A DNA stretch of 64,000 nucleotides from Varanus komodoensis (taxonomy: Eukaryota; Chordata; Lepidosauria; Squamata; Varanidae). The stretch spans positions 682,001 through 746,000 of the forward strand of contig NW_025335440.1 of assembly GCF_004798865.1 (NCBI RefSeq), read 5' to 3'. The first letter of the stretch is position 1. Every line of letters starts with the position of its first letter. Under the pieces are notes generated by a model. It worked only from the letters and a program-made list of their open reading frames with translations. It was not told where the DNA came from and made no database searches. Below are positions 30,920 through 42,109 of the stretch, piece after piece. A program made the position numbers and the translations under genes.

Positions 30920-33130
30920 TGGAGGAGTATTTTTCTTGTTAACTGTAATATAGGACATATTCCCCAGGATTGAGATCCGAAAATAGGTTTGCCTGGGACT
31001 GATGTCAGGCTGAAAGCCAGTCACAGCTGGGGACAAATAGAGCAGGACTCTGGGCCTCGAAGATGAAGCAGGCAAGTTTATCTTTTTTCCTTCTCATTTA
31101 CTGTGAAGAAGTGGACATGGACAGATGGCAGAAAATGATTTTCTGTTGCACAGCAACAGATTGGAAAATATAATTACTGTGGCGTAAGGGGTATAACAGC
31201 TGTGACCCCCTCCCTGAAATTCCAGAGCATGGATTGCAGGAGGCAATGGAAAACAAAACATATAATTCAAACTGACCTGAAAAGAGAATTGAAAACAGTC
31301 CAGGGAGGGCTGGGTATCGATTCTCTTGATCAGTCTGTAGGTTGTGCATAACAGGAGAAAGGGGCCACGGCTGACCAGAGAATGAGAGAATGATGGAGGT
31401 CAGCATATTCTGAAAAGAGTGATTGATCACAGAATAAACAGAATAAATCCAGCAAAAATATTACAAACAGCTTGGACTGAACTTGTGAGAATGGAAGAAA
31501 CAGGTTGAGGACCAATCGTTGAGGACCTTATGGGAAAACTGCTCCTTCGCTGGGCAGTTGCATCATTCCATTTCTAATTTGGAGCAAATTCTTTTATTTC
31601 TGGGCCAAAGGAACTCCCTGCTACATTTCCCATGGCCACCAGTTATGTAAGAATATTGGAAACCTCCAAGTAGCTGGTGTAGTAGGGTTGGGCATGAGAT
31701 GGGCACTCACACCAGACAAGGGATGTATTAAAAGGGTACTTGTACGTATGGTAACATAAGCATTTTCTCTGGGGTTCTCAAGATACTGCTTAGTGACCAG
31801 TCTTTAGGACTAAAGAGACCCTCTTGCTGCTACTCCTCTTTCACTCCAGGCCTAATTCCCTAATCCTCCACTTGGGCCCAATACCCCTCCAGCCAGATCC
31901 AGCTGTGGGTGCAGCCTGCTTCTGCCACCCAGCTCTTCCCAGTGCGATGCTGGATGGGTTCTCACCACCCCTGCGAGACCCTTCCCCTGGCAAGAGTGCA
32001 GGACCACCTCTAGACCCCTGCAGCACCCGGCCCTCCACCCCGCATCCTCATCCGCCCCTGAGGTTCCCGCAGAGAGAGGGAAGAACTGCCGACCTTCCCC
32101 TCGGCTTTCCCCTCATCCTTTTCACAGTGCCACACCTGGCCAGCAGGCCTCCTTCCCTCTCCACAGGCTCTCCCTGGCTAAATTCCGGCCAACCACCACC
32201 TCTTGGCTGCTTGAGGGTCCATTCACAACTGCTCTTTCCCACCTGACTAGACTCTGTGGCCAATTAGAACCAAATTCACCTGGTCCAGGCCCACCTAGCG
32301 ACTTTCAGAGGGGTGGCCCATCTCCTAGAGCCCCTTCAGAATGCCGCTCAGCATCCTTGGGCCGTGCAAAATCAGAGCCACTCCCAGAGAGCAGAGGCTG
32401 CAGGGGACACGCTGCGGAACCACGAGGGTGACATATGGGCATTTCTTTGTAGCCAGGATTGTGCCTGAGAGAAGGGAAGAAACGGGCTCTGGAACTGGCT
32501 AACCTAGTTGGACAGCTTTCTCGGGCAGCCTGCAAGACTTGGCTGAAAACCTGACGATCCCGGTCCATTGCTTTCAATGATACTTTAGTTCAACGATCTG
32601 AGTTCAGATATTCCAACCCAGTGACTTTATGGAAGCAGGACTGTGTCAGCGTGGAGTAAAGAACAAAACACGTTGCAGGTAGCCTTGGTCATCTGGCTGT
32701 GCTTATCATCAGCGGCCTTGCCATGCTACTAAGGAGGCGCAAGGGAACGAAGTTTTCCTGAGCATGCACAGAGTGTTTGTGCCAGCAGCAGGCAACACAA
32801 GTCTGGTCCTCCTCAGGCAGAGTTCAGAGCGCCAGGCTTCCTTCTGGAGCAGAGGGCTAGAAACAACTTTCCTGAGAGTCAAGAATGTAAGGGGTGCCAG
32901 GCTGGATCAGGACTGGCACCCCTGAAACAGACGCCTCAAGTGACAACAGCTGTGCAGAGGTGTCAGAACCAGCTCGGTCCTTCAGAAGTGGGGCCCACTG
33001 CCATGGCAGCAACAAATCTTGTGAACACAGCCCCCAGGCAGTGGGGCTGCCTCCCAACCCTCAGCGATGGACCTGGGCTCCATAGTGAACAGAGAGATTG
33101 TGTGGAGCAGAATCCCTCCCCCTCCCCCTC
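30920..33130. other. Unique sequence, no gene seen
   Basis: About 2.2 kb, AT-richer to about 31,800 and then GC-richer. Open frames are at most 140 codons (31,824-32,246, plus) with no domain. No repeat was assigned. A purine or pyrimidine bias near 33,110-33,130 ends at the hAT-like element. Confidence 0.4.
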
Positions 33131-33137
33131 CCTAGAA

Positions 33138-33430
33138 CAGGGGCCGGCAACCTTTAACACTCAAAGAGCCATTTGGACCCATTTCCCACAGAAAAGAGAA
33201 CAGCGGGAGCCGCAAAACCCTTTTGACATCTAAAATGAAGATAACACTGCATATATCGTTTTTTACCTTTATGCTATATATAAAAAAACTATAGTGTGTT
33301 GCATTTATGAAATCAATGAACTGCTACAGAGAAAACAAATTTTTATTTCTGCATGCAATAAAAACATTTTGAACTCCGAAAAAAAAGACACTAGGTTGAA
33401 AGTTACTTTCAAATAAAATACTCAGTGTCT
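33138..33430 (+). mobile_element. hAT-like DNA transposon fragment, left end
   Basis: The left terminus 'caggggccggcaacctttaa' with 'cactcaaagagccatttgg' matches the hAT/Charlie-type end CAGGGGTCGGCAACCTTT. It is preceded by 'ccctagaa' (33,130-33,137), which resembles the nTCTAGAn target preference of hAT elements. The AT-rich interior includes 'gaagataacactgcatatat' and 'ctgcatgcaataaaaac'. No matching right terminus was found, so it is truncated or the end has decayed. No transposase frame remains. Confidence 0.6.
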
Positions 33431-33633
33431 ATCTGAGTCCTCCTCAGATTTATGAAATAAAAGGCCAAACTTATATTGTCCACTAGCAGCAAACCAAAAA
33501 TGCCGTCTGCTTCTGTGTGCCCTCATCCTTTTATCACGTGGTGAAATATTGAAATATGGGCTTCATATTGTTCAGCCCTCAAAGACTGGCTTGGTTTTCC
33601 TTTTGGAACATGCCGTTTTGCTAGTGCATTTAG

Positions 33634-33752
33634 GCAGGGCTTCTTCAACCCGGGACCCTCTAAGTATGTTTGATGGTCATTGTGGCTGGGGATAATAGGG
33701 ACTGTAGTCAAATGAATCTGGGGGCAAATGAGTTGGGGAATGCTGGCTTAAA
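33634..33752. mobile_element. Short palindromic DNA-transposon-like repeat
   Basis: 'gcagggcttcttcaacccgg' at the left and 'gagttggggaatgctggctt' at the right form a worn inverted pair. Between them are 'ggtcattgtggctggggata' and 'gggactgtagtcaaatg'. The words match a common squamate palindromic MITE of the form 'ggctggggatgatggga' and 'gtagtccaac'. The copy is diverged. Confidence 0.5.
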
Positions 33753-33754
33753 GC

Positions 33755-34113
33755 ATGTAAACCAGTGCCATAAAACCCTTCCCAATGTGTGATCATCCTA
33801 CGATTTGAAGTGGCGCCCGTGGTGGGAGGCGCTGAGGCCTGCCGATGTGGGGAACAGCGTCTGGCTGGGACTGCGCGGTGGTGCAGACGAAGCCTTGCAT
33901 TCATTTGCGACTCAGAATGAAATTCTGGGAGAGCTGAAACAGGTGCAGCCGCAGCGTGAGAAGGGGAAGGAGGGAAGGGTATGGCTCAGAATGGGAGAGG
34001 CGGATCCCGGTGGAGAGCATGCCGGTTTCTCCCGGACCCTGTGCCACGGCTGGCATGGCCTTGAGGAGCATTCCCCACAGAGGTCCTTGAGCGCAAAGTG
34101 AGCTTTAATGGCC
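33755..34113. other. Unique sequence, no gene seen
   Basis: GC-rich unique DNA with an open frame of 98 codons (33,805-34,101, plus) and no recognisable domain. Confidence 0.4.
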
Positions 34114-34114
34114 C

Positions 34115-34130
34115 GGGGGGGGGGGGGGGG
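34115..34130 (+). repeat. G homopolymer (about 16 bases)
   Basis: An uninterrupted G-run. The length may be unreliable in sequencing. Confidence 0.8.
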
Positions 34131-34134
34131 CTCC

Positions 34135-34310
34135 TGGGAGTCAGTAATGAGGAAGGAATCACATTCAACCTGCAGGTGTATTTTTCCTCCAGACCAAACG
34201 ACTCCTCTCGAATATTGCTTTCCAAATATGTTTGTTTTTGCAGATAATTAAACTGCAATTACCTCACAAATAATGCTAACGAAGCAATTAGACAGAGAGG
34301 GGGAGAAGGA
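34135..34310. other. AT-rich island, candidate conserved non-coding element
   Basis: It contains 'gcagataattaaactgcaat' followed by 'tacctcacaaataatgct' and 'cgaagcaattagacag'. There is also 'tttccaaatatgtttgtttt', which holds a forkhead-like site. Several homeodomain cores lie in about 80 bp. It is non-repetitive and non-coding. Confidence 0.45.
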
Positions 34311-34314
34311 GGGC

Positions 34315-35810
34315 AGGCAGGCAGGCGCGTTGCTCTTAGCTTTTGTAGCAAATGCTTTGTTTGGGCACATCTGAGTGTTTGTTTTTCACAAACCGATGCT
34401 GGGGTTCTCTGAAAGCAGACCTTGAAGCTTCTGGCACGTGTGCATGTATATGTATTTATAAAATATGGGTTTTTCCTCATTGCTGAGCTCTAGAAGAGTA
34501 ATCTGCAAAAACACATCCATCTCACCAATTCAGCAGTGTAACGTGTAAACAAGAACACCATCATCAACAACAAAACATTTATGGAAGCACATGTGGTTGT
34601 GTTCACATTGACACATGTCATTAACAGGGCATAATGAGCTGAAATGAGCAACCCCGTTGGTACCCCGCGCATGCCAGCAAGTGTGTCCTTTTTCATGGGG
34701 TCCGACGCACGCCCGGGCACCGTTGGAACGTTGTGGGTCACTGTTATTGCCTCCACTAACTGCGGCTCTTCAGACGCGGCTGCCTGGCGAGGGACACGCA
34801 ACCCCGTTGTCCTGGCTTGTTCTCACGAACCTTGCTCTGGTTCAGATGCCAGCGGGGGCGGGGGGGGGAGGTGGGAATGTGCCAGGCCCTGCCGACTCGC
34901 CCCTGGGCTCTTTGCCCTTGGGCAAGCCCACAGGAGCCATGGGGAAAGCAAGGTGGGGGTGAAAGCAGCTGGGAGGGGGAGCCCATTCGGGCACCTGCCC
35001 AAGGCTGCTCAAGATCTCAGAGCCAGCCCTGGCTCCCAGAATGTTCACACTTACCGAGTTTTCATTGAGCATCGCGGGATTTCTGGCTAAAATATCTAGG
35101 CTCTTGCTTCACCTGTTTTCTCTGCAGAATGGCTGGGACCCCCTTCAAAGCTCGCCTTCTGCTTCCGAACAAGCCCTGTGTTCCACCACTGCCCAGCCTC
35201 ATTCACACAACTTAGTGGAGGTCCATGCAGTGGCACAATCGAGGCCGGAGGGCAGGGCACGGCTCCAGTATTCCAGAGGCCCCAGGAATATCCACGGTCA
35301 TTGTGCTCTGGTCCTTTGGCTCACCGGACAGGCCGGGCAAACCCACAGGCCCTGCCATGTGCCATTTAACAGCCGCCTTTTCCTGACAGGAGTTTGAACA
35401 GGACAGCCTGAACCCACGTGATGCCACCTTTGGGAGATGCAGGGCCAATACAAAGAGCTGCTTGGATTGGTCCCCAAGGATGGAGCTGCTGCAGGGCTGC
35501 TGCCTTTGCGCCACGCATGTGAGGCGTCCGCCTGCTGGAAGCACCTGGAGTTACCATGGGAAGCAGGGGGGACAAAAGGGAGCCCCCCCAGGGAGGCTTT
35601 TTTGCCACACAGGAGGTGCTCAGAGTGCCTCTGCTTCCCTTCAGAATGGGCCAGGCTTCCTGTGCATAATTCTCTCATGTTTGTGTCAACTGCATTACAC
35701 AGCTTGCCAAGGAGGTCCCTAATTTCCTGCACAAAGTCTTGGATGGCTGGACTGCGGGAAGTGCCCAGACCTTAACTGTTGGAGTATCCTTGCTGCTTCA
35801 ACAAAAGCCT
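34315..35810. other. Unique sequence, no gene seen
   Basis: Mixed, mostly GC-rich unique DNA with a G-run at about 34,855-34,868. Overlapping open frames of at most 148 codons show no recognisable domain. Confidence 0.45.
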
Positions 35811-35811
35811 C

Positions 35812-35950
35812 ACTTTTTCACTAATGATTGTCTTACTGTAATATTATTATGCCTGTGTTTGCTCAGGGAGTCTCCAAAGTGCCTGATCCTTTGTCTTGTG
35901 ACTAATGAATGCACCAAATCAAATTAGAAGGGAGATTAATTGACTGGAAA
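35812..35950. other. AT-rich island, candidate conserved non-coding element
   Basis: 'tttcactaatgattgtc', 'ctgtaatattattatgcctg', 'gtgactaatgaatgcacc' and 'gggagattaattgactgg' give repeated TAAT/ATTA cores in a non-repetitive stretch. The function is inferred from motif density. Confidence 0.35.
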
Positions 35951-36689
35951 TGCAATGGGTTTGTCAGGCTGCTGGAACACATTATTGGGAATGTGAAGGA
36001 AGTTCTTCCTCAGAACAAGAGGGGATCCTTTGCACCAGCAGCCCCCCACTGGCTTGCGGTGGCTTCTTCGCAAAGTTCCAGGCTGGGTTGCTGCCAGCAA
36101 CGCTCCTGGATCCTCGTGGCTAGCATCGTCGGCTGACCAGGCTAGCGTTCTGTCGGGCTGCTGGTCTAGTTGCTTTGATGTTTTTCTTTAGAAATGTCTT
36201 GGCAGCCCATGTTTCAAGGCGAGGGGTGGGGTGGATGGAGCTGAGCCACCCTGGAGCACCCTTTGGCAGCCTCTTCCCTGGGAAATATCCATAAAGCAAA
36301 ATCAGTACAAAGCCAGTGGAGACCCATTTCAATGTGGAAAGAAGGAAGCTGCCACTCAAGGATCACTGAAGAAGAGGACCATAATTTGCATATGTTTTGC
36401 ATGTGCCAATCGGTGTGTGTAGAGGCACATTTAGAAGTAGCTGCAGCACTTGAGATCGAATGACACACTTCCCAGCCCAGGTGACTGAAGTGCCTGCCAG
36501 CTCCGCCTGCTGCCCAGGTACTCCCTGGAGGCAGACACAGTTTTGATGCCCCTCTGTCATCCATCCAGATTCAGGGAGGACAGCCCTTCAAACAGAGGAC
36601 TGTCCTTGCGAGAAAAGGCACAAGACTGCCTGCACTGGTCCGTCCATCTCAGCACTGTCCACATGGTCTGAAAGTGGCTTCCGAGTGAG

Positions 36690-37620
36690 TCCCTTCCCAC
36701 CCCGCCTGGAGCTCCTGCGGACTGAGCCCGAGCTTTCCTCATCCAGCAAACTGGTTCCGTCGCTGCCAGCCAGTCCGCTGCATCCAACCCTCGGCCACAT
36801 TGCTCTCCATGCCCCTCTGCCTCACACTGCCCCCTTCAAGTCTGCCATGGGCACCCCAGTGTCCTCCTTTGTGGTGCCCAGCCAATGGGTGCTGGGGCGG
36901 CCCCCTCTCCTCTTTCCACTGATCACTCCCGGCATGACTGGCCTTTTGAGCGAGGCCGCTCCCATGGCATGGCCAAGTCTTTGGCGATCTGGGCTTTGCG
37001 TGGCGTTTTGGCGAGGCTCGGTCTAGGACGTCTTTGTGAGTTCTGCAGCCCATGGAATAGTTGCGCCACAGTTGCCTCCAGCACCACAATGCGAAAGCAT
37101 CCAGCTTTCTTCTAGCTGCCTTTTTCTGAGTCCAAGTTTCCCAGCCATGCATAGCAATTGGAAAAATTATTGCATTGACTAAGCTGCATCTGGCTGGGAG
37201 GCTGATGTCTTTACTCTTCCGTATGTTATTCGTGCTGGACATTGTGGTTCTTCCCCGTGCTCTGCGCCTTCTGATCACAGGACTGTGGTCACCACATTGG
37301 TCCATTTTAGAGCCCAAGAAGTTGAATTCCCTTACTGTTTCGATGGTCCCCTTGTTCTGTATTCTGACCTGTGTGTTCCCTGCAGTCGTCATTATCTTTG
37401 TTTTCTTGATGTTAAGGTGCAATCCAAATTTTTCACTTTCATCTTTGACTCTGAGGATCAGCCACTCCAGATCTTCTTTGCTTCCTGTGGGCAAAGTTGC
37501 CTCATCTGCTTATTGCAGGCTGTTGATACGCCTGCTGCCAATTTTGACCCAATGGCAGTTTCTTCCAAATGTCCATTTCTCATAACTATCTTTGTGTTCC
37601 AGCATCGGTCAATGGGGCAC
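36690..37620 (-). mobile_element. RTE/BovB-like LINE fragment (reverse transcriptase, C-terminal part)
   Basis: A minus-strand frame of about 250 codons (37,494-36,739) reads through a late reverse-transcriptase region of the endonuclease-type LINE family. Visible blocks are SKEDLEWLILRVKDESEKFG, LHLNIKKTKIM, FNFLGSK, SKDISLPARCSLVNAIIFPI and GWETWTQKKAARRKLDAFAL followed by WCWRQLW. The same blocks mark RTE/BovB-type elements. Upstream (37,498-37,520) the reading SRRINSLQ-stop-ADEATL aligns with the catalytic YADD region: the Tyr codon is now TAA (37,510-37,512) and the first Asp is followed by Glu. Later frame shifts near the C-terminus lead to GKRRGGRPSTHW-like sequence. The element is a dead 5'-truncated copy. 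The clade is RTE by pattern. BovB itself is not certain. Confidence 0.8.
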
Positions 37621-37756
37621 AAGAGCCACAGGGGCTCTTGGAAAGATGACAAGCAAGCGAATGAGGGCCAGGGAGGGTCATGTTCCCTCTTTGCGTGCAG
37701 CAATGCCACTTGCGCTCTTGTGGCTTCTCTTTTACGGTGATGGCTGTCCAAGAGGG

Positions 37757-37854
37757 GCTGGCGTTGAGTTAGGAGTCCCTTGGCTGGCGTTGAATTAGGA
37801 GTCCCTTGGCTGGCGTTGAGTTAGGAGTCCCTTGGCTGGCGTTGAGTTAGGAGT
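37757..37854 (+). repeat. 26-bp tandem repeat, about 3.8 copies
   Basis: The unit begins 'gctggcgttgagttaggagt' and ends 'cccttg'. Copies start at 37,757, 37,783, 37,809 and 37,835. The second copy has one G-to-A change and the fourth diverges after 20 bases. Near identity means a recent expansion. There are no spacers, so it is not CRISPR-like. Confidence 0.95.
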
Positions 37855-37859
37855 TCATG

Positions 37860-38410
37860 CCTGCAGCACACATTGGTAACTATCCCAGGTAAGCATGTGC
37901 TGCTGTTATTGTTGTTTTAAACCATGACCGGCTTCCTCGTCAGGATTTCCGAGAAGGATGGGTAAGGAAGGGGGCGAGAGAAATAGGCTGCCACCCTCCC
38001 CAGGCATCTCACTCAGGGGCCCTCCCAGCCCAACAGAGAGCTTTCTACGGCATTTCCTCATTGCAGCCATTGGGTTGGCGAAACATTCCTTCAAAACGGA
38101 ATATACTCTAACAATTTTGGGGTTCCTTCTTTCTGGAATCTCCATCCCTTGGGAGGTGTTCATAGCTGGGTGGGGCTGCAGGAGCCTTGCAGGAACGGCA
38201 CTTTATGTTATGACCTGCTGCAGCCAAAGGTTTCGCATGTGCCTGCTTGATGCCGGAGCTCTTCAGTCGAACCTTCTGCAAAGTGCACTGCGTTGCCCGA
38301 GACATCCAACTTGGGGGTGAGAGGGAGGCGACAGATTAACTGGAGCAAAGATAAAAAGGGTCCAGGACTTGGGGTCCTAGGTGTGGGAGGTTTGACAAGC
38401 ATGGCCATTA
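37860..38410. other. Unique sequence, no gene seen
   Basis: Mixed unique DNA with open frames of at most 120 codons on both strands. Nothing was recognised. Confidence 0.4.
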
Positions 38411-38414
38411 GTCC

Positions 38415-38755
38415 CTTTGATGTATTTTTAAAGCCCGCTTCACCTCAAGGGATGCCAGAGTGGTATTCAAGAGACATAACAATTAAAATATATTCCAGTG
38501 AAAGAGCATCACAATAAAAGCATCACAACAGGGCCCACTAATTATGAGCTAGCGTCAACCTTTAAAACAGCCTTGCTAGGCAAACGAGTATGTTTTCACC
38601 TGGTACTGGAAAGATAGCTCCATCTGCACCAGCTGGGCCCCTCTGGAGAGGATGCCACCACCGAGAAGGCCGCTCCTCTATCCAGTGGGCTTTCTTTGAT
38701 AAAGAAGCCCAGAGAAGAGTCTCCCCCAAAGATCTTAAGACAGGTTGATCTAAGG
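38415..38755 (-). mobile_element. LINE 3' region (L2/CR1-like), reverse
   Basis: 'aagcccgcttcacctcaagg' at the left edge and an A-rich stretch ('aacaattaaaatatattcc', 'cacaataaaagcatcacaac') are followed by 'cctctggagaggatgccacc'. 'accgagaaggccgctcctct' and 'ccccaaagatcttaagacag' come next. Read in reverse this is a 3' UTR preceded by the end of a LINE reading frame, in an order common in squamate genomes. The copy is diverged and the family is not certain. Confidence 0.55.
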
Positions 38756-38759
38756 CAGG

Positions 38760-41700
38760 GGTAGGCCTCTTTTGGGACCTCTTGGGCAGGCCCATTTGAC
38801 CATTTGAGGAATGGCCCCAGACGCCACCAAAAAGGAACTTACTGGCCTTCTCAGGCGAGCCTCACGAGGGGAAAGAGGACGGGGACATGTGGAGAAACCC
38901 AGTTTGCCCTGAAGCAGTTCCAGCTGCTCATAACACTTTTGTTATTTGTTGCTTTCTTTGTTACACGGGAGAGGAAAGCACACCTTGGTGGCTGCCAATG
39001 GGGGGCTGCCCCATTGCCTGCCCCACTGCTCTTTCGGGGGAGTGCAGATCCACCTGGACCGCACACCTAATGCCCAGGCCTGGAGAACCCCCTCCCCACA
39101 GGGCCTCTTCCTCGCCTGGACTCAAGCTATGCTCCTGGTCCTTCACGAGTCTGCTAGATGGGCTGGGGGTGCGGGGTGGGGAATAGCACAATGCAGACGG
39201 TTTAAAGGACACTGTCCGTCCAAGCAAGAGAAGTTGCACATTCTGTTACAGGAACGCTCCAGTTGGAGCTTCAGCAAAAATCAGAAACGGCATCTTAAAT
39301 ACTGCACTGCACCAGGCAAGGTGGGAGATGCGAGTCGTTCTTCCTCCATGTGCTTTGCAGGTTCATAGCTGCCTCTTCCTTCTGAGCTGCTATCTAGCCA
39401 CAATCCTGCAGGGTCCTTAGGCCATGGGAGTATAGCTCAGGTCCAGCATTCTGGTCTCGATCTGCGTGCCACAGAGCTCCGGCTGAGCAGCTCGGGCTGC
39501 TGCACGAGCAGGACGAAGGCAGGGCCAGGACGCCAGGCCAGACGACGCCTTTTGCACGGGAGCAGAGAGCCTGCACGGCTGTGTGAACAGATCGAAGTGC
39601 TGCTGACCTCGAGCAGCCGGCCTCCCAGAGGCAGCAGAAGCAGGAGCTCTTCCCCAGACATGTGCCCACGGAGAGAGGGGTGCGGAAGAGGTCAGAACTA
39701 GGCCAGGGCTGAATGGGGGGTGCTGGTGTCTGGGGAATTGTCTCTGGGTTGTGGTGGGGCTGCACTTGCTGGAAAACTGTTCCCAGTGGTTTGACGATTA
39801 GACAGGCCGGACTAGCTGAGCACGGTGAGTGGAACCCTTTTAGCCATGGAGCATGATAAATAGGAATAAACAGCTGCGTTTCGGCAGTACAGTTCCTGTG
39901 AGCTCCACAGCCATTTTGCAGTTCACTTGGCGTCTCTCCGCCCATTTTGCGGCAGTGATGCGAAACGCTCTCCTAGGAAGAGCACGGTGAGAGCCAAGCT
40001 GGATCAGAACAGAGGCCTGCCTGGCCTGGCTGTCGTTTTTGGCCAGCTGCTTCAGTGGGTTGTGGGCCGCACACGTGCCAGTTTTCCACTCTATGGGCTG
40101 TGCTGCTAGGCCTGGGCTGCTCCCAAGGCGCTCCCCGGCACCCGTGCGCTCAGGAGAGGCTGTGCTGCCCCGGCCTGCTTGTGGCTGAGCACCGAAGCCC
40201 GGAGCAGCATTTCTGTGCCCAGTCAAGGGCGCGCCACTGCCCCTTCTGCGGCCTGCCTTGCGAGCTCGGTGCCTCTCAGGCGCATTGCAGCAGGTGTCCC
40301 CTTTCGGAGGGGGGATGTGGAGAAAGCGCACCTGTTGTTTCAGGGAACAGCCAGTGCCCTCTCTGGGCAGGGGAGCTGTCCAGAAATGTGCAGTGACTCT
40401 TCCTGCAGTCAGGACGCCTCAGGCTGAGGAAATCCCCGTTCCGGATCTCAAGGCCATGTAGAAACACGCTAACTGTTCGGATATCCCCAGGAGTGCACGA
40501 AGCGGTTGGTTTCCAAAATGTTGGCTTCCGAGCTGCGAGCCAGCTCACTTCGCAACTTCTCCCTCGATTCGCTCCACTCCCAGCTCTCCAGCATCTCTAT
40601 AGCAACCAGCATGGCCTCCGCTTTCACATGGTGCACTGAGAACTCGGTAGAGAGGAAGAAATCCCGTCTGTACTTCACATCCCCCGGGAATACACTCTGA
40701 GGCGTGTTGCTGTCTTTGCTTCCCAGTCTTAGAGAGGACACGGCTCAAGCAGAGCAGTGTGGAGAAGGTCGGGCCTAAATGATCGGGGCCGCTGGAGAGG
40801 CTGCCGTGTAGGAAGCAGAAGTGTGCGCACCAGACTGGGGGCAGAATTAATGAAGGAAGTGTGTGTACAAACTAATGGGAAGGGGGGGCGCTCACGTCGT
40901 GTCGCGCCGCGGCCTTGCTGCCTTCTCCAATTGCGGGGCCTCGAGGAGGGTGAGGAGCCCGTGGGTGATCCGACCCGCACATTAAACCAGCCGGCGATGG
41001 GAGGGGATGGCGGCCCTCTCCATGGGCGCCGAGATCGCCTGAATCGGGTTGGAGCAGCGGTTCTCTGAGAGGGGGAAGCAGCTTTGTGAGGAACAATTTT
41101 AATGGGGGGAATGGCCTGCCGGACAAGGGTCAAGCCCCCGCAGCCCCTGCTGCAGCCTGGATTGGCAGTGCCCTCCCGCGCGGGGGAGCGAAGGGCATGC
41201 TGAGCCAGGGAGAGCCCCCCTTCCCTGCTGGTCCCGCACCCTCCCCAGAAGGGCCTAGGCTGCTTTTTCCAAGTTTGGATCCTGGCAAGTCATCCTCCTG
41301 AACAGCGCTCTGTTTTTATAGCACTGCTGGCTGAACCTCCAGCCTCCGTGATCCTGAAATGCTGGGGGGGGGGGGGGATTCCAGTGATGGGCAGAAGGAA
41401 AGGCCAAAGCGGTGGGGCTGGAAATTGCAGAATGCTTCGACTTAATGCTCCTTCTGATGGCAGCTAAACCTCATCCTTAGAGAAAGGGGGGAGCGAGGGA
41501 AAATGTTGCCAACTGCCGATCACCCAGCGGTGGGGGAAGGGGTGGGAAGCCAGCAGCACTAGGCTTGGCCTGCGGGTTCGAGGTGCAACAGCGCTGCTTC
41601 GAGCTTCCCTCCTTCAGTGGGACCAGCCTGTGAAGGCCGCCAGTGCCTTCCCTGGGGGAGGGCGATATCCTGCTCCCTTTGTGCACTGGGCGGGATTTCT

Positions 41701-41980
41701 CTGTCCCAGTGGAGGCTGATAGGAGTGAGGCAAGGCCTTGACGGACGCATGCATGGGCTACCGTGCTTCATGGATGTCCGCCACGACCAGCCCAACAGCC
41801 GATCAAGTGGTTCTTATTTTGGCATGATTTCCGCCGTCCCCACTCAGTCCTCCTGCAGAAGGCACGCATCCCATCGGCCAGCGTGCCTGAATTCAGTCCC
41901 AGGGTGCCTCACTCCCTGCCTGTCTCGCCGGTCTCTTGCTCACCGGTGCACACACGAGGCTGGATGGCGGGAGCAGCGCC
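38760..41980. other. Unique GC-rich sequence, no gene seen
   Basis: About 3.2 kb without recognised repeats apart from a G-run at about 41,364-41,377. A CpG-richer patch lies at about 40,880-41,060 but is short. Open frames up to 183 codons overlap on both strands and have no recognisable domain. Confidence 0.45.
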
Positions 41981-42025
41981 TGCGTTTGCCGCTCTCTTGG
42001 GGACTCCATGGCAGTTGCATGTCAA

Positions 42026-42106
42026 GGCTGTGGAAACAATGATCCCGGGTTCAGACAACAGGGCGAGCCATGGTGATTTGGAGAAACCGTGAAGCAAACC
42101 ATTACT
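42026..42106. repeat. Possible copy of the interspersed repeat at 26.1 and 63.5 kb
   Basis: 'gatcccgggttcagacaaca', 'gagccatggtgatttgg' and 'gtgaagcaaaccattac' share the word order (ggttcagaca.., aaaccat..) of a squamate short interspersed repeat that also appears near 63,460. The match is by eye and weak. Confidence 0.3.
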
Positions 42107-42109
42107 TCT

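Noticed and set aside
37757-37854. Direct repeats considered as a CRISPR array
   Set aside because: The copies abut with no spacers and the context is vertebrate. It is a minisatellite.
38752-38830. 'caggggtaggcctcttttgg' after the LINE fragment considered as another hAT-like end
   Set aside because: No inverted partner or convincing 8-bp duplication was found. The resemblance is limited to a few bases.
41565-41600. 'gcgggttcgaggtgcaac' considered as a tRNA T-arm
   Set aside because: No matching A-box, anticodon arm or acceptor stem is present at the right distance.
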